Assembly: GCA_022575985.1 (NCBI GenBank)
Contig: JAKSXM010000007.1
Coordinates: 73,655,001 to 73,719,000, forward strand
Length of the DNA: 64,000 nucleotides
Direction of reading: 5' to 3'
Source of the DNA: Anagrus nilaparvatae
Lineage: Eukaryota > Arthropoda > Insecta > Hymenoptera > Mymaridae
The number at the start of each line of letters is the position of its first letter. The stretch's first letter is position 1. The notes beneath the pieces were generated by a model. That model did no database searches and was not told the DNA's origin. It saw nothing but the letters and a program-made list of their open reading frames with translations. A program made the position numbers and the translations under genes. Positions 22,244-31,749 of the stretch are shown piece after piece.

Positions 22244-24222
22244 TTATGTAACGATATTTAATTTTGAAGGCGTAAACATAGGATAAGATTTTTGTAGATT
22301 TTCATTTTTTACAGAAATTTCACCAAAATCCCAAAGATGCTTTTCAGCTTTTTTAACGTATCTAGTTTTCAAACCTCCAATATTTACACATAATTTTGAT
22401 GCTAAACATTTTTCTGCTTGTTTGGAAATTTCGTCTAGCATAGAAAGAGAGTAGTCTTTTTCGTTACTGTATAAAAATAAAAGTTAGGAATTTTTTAATA
22501 ATTATGTATATTTAATTTAAAATATCGAAAATTTTAATTATACCTGTCAAGATTCATGAAAACTATGCAATCTTTTAAATGTTTTTCTTTATTACTCTGA
22601 ACCTGAAATAGTATTAATTAAAAAGTTATTGCTTATATTGTTAGTTAAAAAATTAAATTTCGGTTTACTTAATAAACATGAATTTTTTTTTTAAATACTA
22701 CTCAAGCCAACTGGACCCAAAAAATAATGAAAAAGGCAAGTAATGAAAGTATTATTGTTGCTTATATTTTTAGACAAAAGTTAATTCCGAAGGCCGTTTT
22801 TACGTGTCGATTTGTAAGCCGCTTCAAAAAATATATTATATTCTAGAAATTATAAATAAAATGATGGTCCCTTAAGTAAAAAGAGTTGCTTTTTAAGAAT
22901 TCGAGGTCAGATTTTCGATTTAGACTTCTAGAAAGTTAGTACAGCGGGTCAAAGTTGGCCAAAATTATAAAAAAAAACGTTTCGTAAAAGCCCTGATTAT
23001 TATGTTACAAAACGCTATAATTTTACTAAAAACCGCTACATTTTCATTTATTTAATGTTTAGAACTTACATTTTCACCACGAGAAAAAAATTTTATTTTG
23101 GAAAATGAAAATATAAAGTATCTTATACTTACTTACTCGTATATTATTTTTAATTTTAGCATTATTAACTTTTTCCAACAAATTTTCCTCAAAATTTTCC
23201 GTCCGCCATTTTGGATATTTTTTCTCGCGTTGAAAATGTAAGTTCTAACCATCAAATAAATAAAAATGTAGCGGTTTTAAGAAAAATTACAGCGTTTTGT
23301 AACATAATAATCAGGGATTTTACGAAACGTTTTTTTTATAATTTTGGCCAACTTTGACCCACTGTACTGACTTCCCAGAAGTCTAAATCGAAAATCTGAC
23401 CTTAAATTCTTAAAAATCAACTCTTTTTACTTAAGGGACCATCATCTTATTAATAATTACTAGTATACAATATATTTTTTGAAGCGGCTTACAAATCGAC
23501 ACGTAAAAACGGCCTTCGGACTTAATGGGTTAAGCTAACCCCAGCTGTCATGAAATTTGTCAAGCATAAAAAAAATTATTACCTCCAAATTTGCGATTCC
23601 TGTTATTTGTACATTTTTTATTTTGTTATTATTTTCATTTAATCGACTGGATTTCCGATTTTCAGGTTTCAGCCAACCTAAAAACACATTGTCAATAAAT
23701 CATTAAAGCTAAACTTTTTGTAATAATCAAAGTGGGAAAGAATGGTAATAATGATTCACTGTTTATTTAAAAAAGATTAAAAGATTAAGGTTAAATTTTG
23801 ATAAGAAATTATTTCAGTAACATTTTGAGCAACGAGCTTAAAAATAGTAGCAAAATGAATAATAGTATATAAAATAATCTATTCTGTGATAAAAATTTAT
23901 TTAATTACTTACCAACAAGAAAGATTTCAGCTCTGTTCATTAATAAATTAACTGTTGGAGTTTTGGCATATTTATAAACTTTTATGTCTGATGTATAAAA
24001 TCTAACGAACATTTGTGTATTATTAATTACAACATTTTTGTTTTCATCATTTTTAAACATAAAATTTTGCAAATCACAACCTAAATTAACATTAAAAATA
24101 TAAAATATTATTCAAAAAACTAAAAATTTAAATATTATCTCACCAATTATATCCGATAGAACGTTTTTTGTGGTATTTAAAAATATGAATAAGAGTAAAA
24201 GCTTTTTATACAATTTAAACAT
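22244..24222 (-). CDS. Small secreted four-cysteine protein, five exons (family member 1, intact)
   Basis: Exons on the minus strand are 24144-24222, 23913-24080, 23583-23677, 22544-22602 and 22244-22466 (79, 168, 95, 59 and 223 nt; intron phases 1, 1, 0, 2), all with GT-AG borders. The spliced frame is 207 residues. It starts with a signal peptide (MFKLYKKLLLLFIFLNTTK...LS). The mature part has four cysteines: GCDLQ near the start of exon 2, KDC in exon 4, and CLASKLC in exon 5. Exon 2 ends with TPTVNLLMNRAEIFLVG. I do not recognise the family. The gene at 47906-49274 has the same architecture, and decayed copies lie at 17830 and 24704. Intron 3 contains a foldback element. A TATA box and initiator precede it. 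Function unknown; a secreted or venom-type role is a guess. Confidence 0.85.
22785..23521. mobile_element. Foldback element in intron 3, TTAA-flanked
   Basis: This is a 737-bp inverted-repeat element. The left arm starts TTCCGAAGGCCGTTTTTACG and the right arm ends CGTAAAAACGGCCTTCGGAC, with TTAA at 22781-22784 and 23522-23525. Arms of about 300 bp pair almost throughout; shared words include AAGCCGCTTC, TTAAGTAAAAAGAGTT and ACCGCTACATTTT. It lies wholly inside intron 3 of the secreted gene, so it need not affect the protein. There is no transposase frame. Confidence 0.8.
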
Positions 24223-24248
24223 CTTTATTGTAATATTTGAAAAACTCG

Positions 24249-24285
24249 AATGAAAAGAATTTTTTATTTTTAACAATTTTATATA
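24249..24285 (-). promoter_or_regulatory. TATA box and initiator of secreted gene 1
   Basis: TATATAAA lies at 24278-24285 and an arthropod initiator TCATT at 24249-24253 on the minus strand, so the TATA box starts about 34 bp before the likely start site at about 24251. The 5' UTR would be about 29 nt. This spacing is the canonical insect core-promoter layout and supports 24220-24222 as the start codon. Confidence 0.6.
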
Positions 24286-26422
24286 AAAAAGAGTAAGATA
24301 TGTGATAAGATAGAAGCAATTCGATAAGCTATGTAATCACACTTTTTGATTTTAGTTTCTCAATAACATTCGTATATATATTATTAGATTCCAAAATCTA
24401 TTTTTATAAAATTAAACTAAATTACGTGATCAGTTATGACATGCGTAAGGTAATTAACTTTTTATGATCCTAAGATTATAAAATACAAATTAAGTCTTAA
24501 AAAATTCAAAAAAAATCTTTCTTGTATTCTTGATTTGTACAGAAAAGGAAAAAAGTTGATTAATTTCTTCAATAAGGAAACCGAAATTTTTTTGTCGAAA
24601 TGAATAATTTTTTTTAAGTCACGTGATATTTTGGTTAATAATTAATAATAATCGAATACTTTTTAGAAATTTTCTTTAGGTTTCATGTCCAGACCGGTTC
24701 ATGTCAGTTGATTACCTCAACGATTTCCTGCAGATCTTCTTGAACTTTTTTGAAGTATTTATTTTTCAATGTCAAACATTTTTCAGCATACTTCGAAATT
24801 CGCAACTTTAAATACTTAAACAAAAATTTTCAAATAAGCACTTATTATAGAAAAATTATAAATATGTAATCAAACAATGTCAATTACCATTGACTTGGTA
24901 CTAGAAAATGTTTACAATCCTTGAATGGCATATTATCATTTACATAAACCTAGGCAAGAATAACTAATCTTAATGATTAAAAATCTCTATAAATTCAGTA
25001 TTTTAATTTCTGCTATTCCAGGTATTTTAATATTTTTCATCATATTATTTATTTCGTTTAGTAATTTTGTCGAAGCATTAATTTTCATTAGTCCTGAAAT
25101 ATAAAAATCATCAATTTAATGCAATAAATTTAGAGAAAATAGTCTAATTTTTGTGATCACATATACAAGGATCATTTTTCCTTTTTTAATAAATAAATTG
25201 ATAGTTGTTGTACCAGTATTATATTAGAGTGGACCTATTTTTGGACTTTAAGGGAAAAAACTTTGCTCCCCGGGTTTTTTTGTGAATCTTCGGTCATAAA
25301 AAGTTCCCAGTTCCAAGGATTTTGCTTTTGCTTTGCAAAAACACGTGTCTGTAACCACCTCAATTTTCCCATTTAAATAATATGGGAATTTTGAGTTTTA
25401 GCTTTACAAATTTTTACGCAGGCCACAAAGCATTTTAAAAAGCTAATCATTACTGGAAAACATAGTTTTATATGTTAGGTAGACATGCAAACAGCCCCCC
25501 ATTCATTCCAATGGAAGTTCTGGGCCTAGAAACGCAAATTTACGTTTTGACTCAATATTATAAAATAGGGTTTTTCGGTAATTTTCAATAAAACGCTACA
25601 ACCTCAGAAATTAACCAAAATACTTCTGGTTTATCTACTTTTTTTGGTTTAAGTGTCACCTATCAAATGATCTAAGCCGTTTATTTTTATCACTGTTCCT
25701 CTCAGCGCTATAGTAAATTAACCTACTGGTAATTTTTGAACCGAAATGACCAATTTTTGAATTTGTTTAAATTGCTTTCAAAATTGTAATTTTTGACAAA
25801 ATTGAGCTTTATAGGTCTTAAAAATTTTCTACAAGCTAAAAATTTCCAAAAATGTTTTATTCGCCGCTTTTCAATAATTTATTCACCAGAGATCATTACT
25901 TAAAGCTAGAGTCCCAATTTCAGGCTTTAAAAAAAAGTCAATTTTTATCATTTTCTTTGAAAAGCAATATCTCAAAAACTAAATAAAGAAAAGAGACGAG
26001 TAAAAAAGTTTTGGAAACTTGAAGCTTGTAAAAAAATTTTAAGGCCTATAAAACTCAATTTTGTCAAAAATTACAATTTTGGCAGCAATTTAAATAAATT
26101 TAAAAATTGGTCATTTTGGGTCAAAAATTACTAGTAGGTTAATTGACTATAGCGCTGAGAGGAACAGTGATAAAAATAAATGGCTTACGTCATTTGATAG
26201 GTGCCTCTTAAAACAAAAAAAGTAGATCAACCAGAAGTATTTTGGTTAATTTCTGAGGTTGTAGCGTTTTATTGAAAATTACCGAAAAACCCTATTTTAT
26301 AATATTGAGTCAAAACGTAAATTTGCGTTTCTAGGCCCAGAATTCCTATTGGAATGAATAGGGGGCTGTTAGCATGTCTACCCAACATATGAAACTATGT
26401 TTTCCAGTAATGATTAGCTTTT

Positions 26423-26935
26423 AACATGGAACATGTTTATAGGGAGGGGGTACTTCAGAACTTGAAAATTAAGGGGGGTGGTCAAATTTGTCCTATTTAA
26501 GGGGGGTGGTCAAATTTGTCCTATTTAAGGGGGGTGGTCAAATATGTCCTATTTAAGGGGGGTGGTCAAATTTGTCCTATTTAAGGGGGGTGGTCAAATA
26601 TGTGGGTCAAATGAAACTTATAATAATTAGGAGACTTTGAAAAATCTGAGCTTAAATAAGGACTTAAGATAATACAGATTTATGGACTTAAAATAATATC
26701 GATTTAGGGACTTGGAATAATATTGGTTAAGGAACTTAGAATAATTCAGGTTTAGGGAATCAAAATAGTTTGGGTTTAGAATCTTAACAGCTAGTAAGGT
26801 GATAATTACAAATTATAAAATTAGAAAATTGTAATGTTGAGTAACATTTATATTATACCTAATCCTCAGCTGGAAGTAAACATGTTCCATGCATTTAGGT
26901 TGTGTTTACACAAACCGGTTATAAGTTTTTTAAAA
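26423..26935. mobile_element. Nested element carrying a G-rich minisatellite
   Basis: This segment interrupts the right arm of the surrounding foldback element; the left arm shows the uninterrupted text. It starts with AACATGGAACATGTTTATAG, ends near GTAAACATGTTCCATG and some further T-rich sequence, and contains the 28-bp tandem repeat at 26471-26604. Related pieces lie inverted at about 27245-27490 and direct at about 28300-28600. Confidence 0.6.
26471..26604. repeat. 28-bp minisatellite, about 4.8 copies
   Basis: The unit is AAGGGGGGTGGTCAAATTTG followed by TCCTATTT, repeated with only T/A variation in the AAATTTG part. The G6 run and GGTGG make the strand unusually G-rich for this genome. 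There are no spacers and it is not CRISPR-like. Confidence 0.9.
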
Positions 26936-27244
26936 TGCTTTGTGGCCTGCGTAAAAATTTGTAAAGCTAAAAACTCAAATTTCCCATGTTATTTAAATAG
27001 GAAAATTGAGGTGGTTGCAGGCACGTGTTTTAGCAAGGCGAAAGAAAAATCCTTGGAACTGGGAACTTTTTATGAACAAAACTTCACAAAAAAAACCCGG
27101 GGAGCAAAGTTTTTTCACCAAGTCCAAAAATAGGTACACTCTACAGTATATTGATAAATTGCAATATTAGAAGTATTGTATTTTACAAATAAATTTATAT
27201 CTCTAAATCTTATAATCAGTTGCCATCTCTGGAAAATAAAAAAA

Positions 27245-27490
27245 TTTGTGTAAACACAATAAAAATGCATGGAACGTGTTTACTATTGCTGAGGGCTGGG
27301 TATAATGCATAAATGTTATGTAACAGTATACAATACCATTTGCTATATTTATAATTTGCAATTATTACCTTTACGAAATGTTAAGATTTTAAACCCAAAT
27401 TACAAGCCCTTAAACCGAAATTGTTCTAATTGTAAGTCCCATTTGACCCCCCCCCCCTTGATTTTCCCTTTAAAGATGTTCCTTATATTA
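27245..27490. repeat. Inverted partial copy of the nested G-rich element
   Basis: The words TTTGTGTAAACACAA, ATGCATGGAACGTGTTTAC, GCTGAGG...GGTATAATGC and GTAAGTCCCATTTGACCCCC are the reverse complement of the right and left parts of the element at 26423-26935. Confidence 0.55.
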
Positions 27491-28299
27491 ATACAAAATA
27501 AACGAAATATTACAAATTTGATTTTCTGTAAAAAATTCTGGTAAATTAAAAGTTTTTGCTTCTATATATATGGATAAAATATTAAATACAAAAATATTTA
27601 AACTTTTTTTCTTGAACATATTGGTTGAAGTAAGTACACTAAAAGTTATAAGTAAAAATTTTAAAGAACACAATGTCTTCGTAATAAATAACACGCGAAA
27701 TTTTTAATTTTAAACATTAAAATTTCTGTAAACTTGCATTAATTGATTGTTTTGTTTTTGTTTAATTTATAAAAATTTTATAGATAAAAAAATACAGAAA
27801 ATAATATATTCTATCCAAAAGTGTGTTAGCAAAATTTTTTACAGTGTATCATAAGTAATTACTAAGAAGTAATACAATTTTTTTGCTTAACTTAAGTTAT
27901 TTTACTAATTCTACTCTAAATAAGTATTATTTAATTTTAAAAAAATTAAATAAAAATTTTGGGTATTCTGCAAAATTTTTTATTAATTTACCAAGAAGAC
28001 TGAGCCAAGGTTCAGGCCTTTCTACTCCAATCATCTTTTATTATAATCATGTCTGATAGACATTCCTTGGTGTAGCTAGCATAACTATAACTTGCAGACT
28101 TTCGCCGGCTACGCTAAAAAATATCTAGCAGACAGAATTATCATAAGAGATGATTATGTGATGGTGTAGAAACAGCCTCATACTAATGAATAACATGGAA
28201 TCATATAAATGTATTATAATTCTTAATAAAAATTTTGTGTTTTATTATAACTGCTATTTTACGCAAATAAAACTTTGTAAACATTTATTGTCTTTTTAA

Positions 28300-28600
28300 T
28301 ATGAAACATCTTTATGGGCAGAGGGGGTATTTCAAGCATTTTGGGGGGGGGTCAAATTTGCTATATTTGGGAGAGAGCTTAGAATAATTTCAATCCAGGG
28401 ACTTAGAAGGACAATTCAGGTGTAAGGACAAAGATTAATTTTGATTCAGGGACTTTGAATAATTTCAATTTAGGGACTTAAGATATTTTTGATAAAGGGG
28501 TATAGAATAATAAGGATTTTATGAGCTTAAAATTATTTTTTTTTTTTGCTTAAGGACTTAAAATTATGAAGCATTCAAGATTCAAAATATAAATTTAAAC
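28300..28600. repeat. Diverged copy of the nested G-rich element
   Basis: ATGAAACATCTTTATGGGCA, GAGGGGGTATTTCAAGCA and GGGGGGGGGTCAAATTTG match the start and tandem unit of the element at 26423-26935. It then continues with the 'GGGACTTAGAATAATTT' type phrases seen at 26640-26780. Confidence 0.55.
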
Positions 28601-29205
28601 ATTTTTCATTTTAGTTGTTTGTGACTTCACAAACAACTAAATTTTTAAGTTTTTTAAATCAATTAGAAAAGAGATTTTTAAAAAAATTTGAATATTTTTT
28701 GCATATATTATTTCGGTTCGTTGTCTATTATATTTACCTTATCGAAAACAATAGTATTATGCTGCAGATAAAAAGTAACTTTTCTATTGGATAAGATAAG
28801 TTTTCTACTTTTAGTAAATTTTGCTTTTTCTATAAATATATTTATCTTGATTTTGAATTTTTAAGCACAGCAAGATGACTAAAAAAACTTTGAACTTTCA
28901 TTTAAATATATTGGCCTTTATGAAAGTTCCTTAAATATTATTTAGAGTGATTTGAAGAAAAAAATTTTGAATCATAGTTCTCAGAATATTTCATGAGAAA
29001 ATGAAGGTTAGCATACCTTCAAAAAGGATCCAAAAACCTGTAAAATAAAAGAACAAATTTTATTAATTAATTGTAAATTAAATAGTGAAAAAATAAGCAA
29101 AAATGTTAAATGAACTGATAGTAAAATTTCTTTAAATATTTATTAGATTGTTAAGACTGAACTATAATCGTTTAAAACTTGAGCATACAATTTAACCTTA
29201 TGCTT

Positions 29206-29611
29206 TATAGTAGATCTTATTTTGGAATTTGTAGAAAAACTTCGCTCCCCTGGTTTTTTTCGGATATTTTGGTCATAAAAAGTCCCCGGCTCCAAGGATT
29301 TTGCTTTTGCATTGCAAAAACACGTGCCTGTAAGCACCTCAATTTTCCCATTTACAATACATGGGAATTTTGACTTTTTAGCTTTCTAATTTTTTAACAT
29401 GCTACAGAATTTTTTATAAACAGTAGCTAACAGATAGAAAATGATGTTTGGACATACAAAAATTGATTACCAGAATTGTAGAAGTCGCAGAACACTTTTT
29501 TAATCAAAATAACAAATAATCCTTGGAGCTAGGGACTTTTCATGGCCAAAAGTTCACAAAAAACCCGTGGAGCAAACTTTTTTTATAAAGTCCAGAATAA
29601 GGTCCACTCTA
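29206..29611. mobile_element. hAT-like MITE with 8-bp target duplication
   Basis: This 406-bp element has ends TATAGTAGATCTTATTTTGG and CCAGAATAAGGTCCACTCTA and is related to the 25225-27143 element. Shared words include GGTCATAAAAAGT, CCAAGGATTTTGCTTTTGC, AAAAACACGTG and CACCTCAATTTTCCCATTT. The flanks are TTATGCTT (29198-29205) and TTATGCAT (29612-29619), an 8-bp duplication with one mismatch, as expected for hAT transposition. It has no coding capacity. Confidence 0.8.
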
Positions 29612-29619
29612 TTATGCAT

Positions 29620-31749
29620 CTAGATTTGAATAACTTAAATTTGATTTCTATTACAAAAAGTAACATTAATGCACTAAAATTATCTACCTTAATATTCCTA
29701 ATTGTCTTATAATTCCTGGATCTTAGCTCCTTAATCATCAAAGATGCAACATAACTTTGATATAAATAGCCTAGGCAAAAAAATGAAAAACACAGATGAA
29801 ATAACGTAGTAAAATAATTAATACCATTGAATAATCATTGTATAGCTGCTGCACTTGAATTTTTAATTTCCATGAATTTTCAAGCTGTCTCAAAAATTCA
29901 AGCACAATAACCCTACAGTGATACTTCACCTCAACTCAATAATTTCTTAACAATTTAGCGAATTTCTATTGGATCTGAAATTCTTATTTGTAAATTATCA
30001 AGTCTGTTCTTTTTGCCCCAAAGTTAATTTATTTTTTCTTTGTATGGTAAGAAAGAGTAAAAGGTTTACCATAAGATTAAAAAAGAATTTAACTCTGAGA
30101 TAAAGAGAAAGGACTTATTATCATATACAGGATAAGAGAATGCAAAAATGGTTTGAAATTTTTTTCTTAAAATCATTTCGCATAAACATTTAAAACGACA
30201 AAAATTCGCACCAATTCTCTTTCACGAATATGCTGATGACATTGTTTATGAAGTTTTTTTATCAAATAAATTACGTCCTTCAAACTGCTTCAAAATAATT
30301 TTTTCAATTAAAAGTAAAAATAACTTTGTACTTACGTGGCTCTCAATAATTGGTACCATAGCAACACGTCTCGTCAAACTATTTGAAACATAAAAAGTTA
30401 TGATTATTAATTACTCGGAAGGTAAGGCCCTTAATCATTATTGTAAAAAAATTTTGTAATAACAATTTACCTACAAGCAAATAGAAAAAAATATAAATAA
30501 AATTTTCATACAATAAATTACTATAAATGCAAATAATGAAGCATTTTTTGCAAATTTCCAAACACTAACTGAACTTTTACACGGTGTACTTGAAATAATT
30601 CTAATATCTTCCTGGAAAACTTACTTGCTTCAAATTAAAAATTTATGCTTTGACTACGAAAAAAAAATTAATTAAAATAAAATATTATTTAAAAAAAAAA
30701 AATATTTAATTTATATACTCGTAAATAAATTTTTTAAGTGCACTTATATAAAACTATTTAGCAATGTAGCCTCCGATTCTACAACAGGTAGTAAGATTGA
30801 AGTTTTCCATAAAGCAAATGGAAAAAACCATGCGCAAGATACGTTGAGAAACGTATTACAAATTATTTTATTTAACAAAAAAAGGTATAAATTATCTTAT
30901 TCGTAATTTCTCGTTCGTAACGAACCAAACTAACCATTCTGTAAAATATATTATTGTCGTGTATTTAAAAAAGTATATAAATTGTGCAGTGTAAAAATTC
31001 TAGTCAATATCAATTATTTTCAGCAAGGTCAAGTTATTTATGCTCATATAATGAAGCTGCGACTGTATAAATAAAATGATAACCCATTATTTCTTATGGT
31101 AAGGTGTTAAAATTTTAATCTTTTAATAATATGTATATAAATACTTTTTTCATGGTTCTGTGTTGAAAATCGGGTTTTCTTTCTCACTTGGTTTTTCTTG
31201 GGAAGAAAGTGGCACCTTTCGAATTTAATTATTACAGAAAGTACTTTTTACTTTATCATTAGCTTCAATACTGTTTTGTGCATTCTCTCGTACTATTCAA
31301 TCATTCTTCTTTCCAACTTTATTCCTTTCATGGTAAATCGGAGTTAACTTTTTTACCCTTTCTTACCATATAAGCCTATATAATATTACCTCTTTCTCCT
31401 TTTGATCGATAGTAAGCACTTATACAAAAATAAAACTAATAATCGAACGATTTTCGCTTACTTTGTTTTATTTTCTTATTATTTTTCTTTTCTCCGCTTT
31501 TCTCATTAAAACTATGCATATGAATCTTTGCATTCGTTGATGGAATTATATAGCAGGCTACTTTGTATAGGTAACTGACTCGTCTGCAGATCGTACACCC
31601 TCGCGTCCTTCAACTTATCTGCAATGATTCATCTTTTCATATTTTGTAAAACAAACATATGTATACATTATTTATTATTTAATTATTTCAGTCATTTAAA
31701 ACTTTGATTAAAAACCGGTAATTATTAAAGAGAACCAGCCTTTAAGACG
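29620..31749. other. Intergenic DNA, weak splice-like signals only
   Basis: AT-rich sequence with no coherent gene. Isolated minus-strand splice-like segments occur near 30336-30378 and 29690-29780 but could not be assembled. A diverged palindromic 'CTTGAA...TTCAAG' patch lies near 29850-29910. Confidence 0.35.

Larger units (their letters stand above)
25225..27143. mobile_element. hAT-like foldback element, with nested insertion
   Basis: The ends read TAGAGTGGACCTATTTTTGG and its near complement at 27124-27143. TAGAG fits the hAT end pattern YARNG, and a related 406-bp copy at 29206 has an 8-bp target duplication. Here both flanks carry a CAGTAT-like word, compatible with 8 bp plus later change. 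Arms at 25225-25860 and 25990-26420 plus 26936-27143 pair nearly end to end, e.g. GCAGGCCACAAAGCATTTT and CTCAGCGCTATAGT. A different element (26423-26935) interrupts the right arm. No transposase frame is present. Confidence 0.75.
24704..27228 (-). pseudogene. Secreted four-Cys family pseudogene, exon 2 split by a transposon
   Basis: Homologous exons are: the first half of exon 2 at about 27144-27228 (LFVKYNTSNIAIYQY), its second half at 25161-25214 (TTTINL...MILVY), exon 3 at 25002-25093 (92 nt, ending IKIPGIAEIK), exon 4 at 24888-24949 (62 nt, with FKDC) and exon 5 at 24704-24814 (LRISKYAEKCL, then KYFKKVQED). A 1.9-kb hAT-like element sits inside exon 2. The exon 3 donor reads AT instead of GT, the exon 2 donor has lost a base, exon 5 lacks the second cysteine of C-x5-C and does not join in phase, and exon 1 is missing. 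Several independent lesions show long inactivation. Confidence 0.8.

Noticed and set aside
26471..26604. Regular direct repeats resembling a CRISPR array
   Set aside because: Units are contiguous with no unique spacers, in a eukaryotic genome, and there are no associated genes.
30336..30378. Possible minus-strand exon with donor GTAAGT
   Set aside because: A 43-nt open segment with a poor acceptor; candidate partners at 29690-29780 give a stop after about ten codons, and no start exon could be joined.
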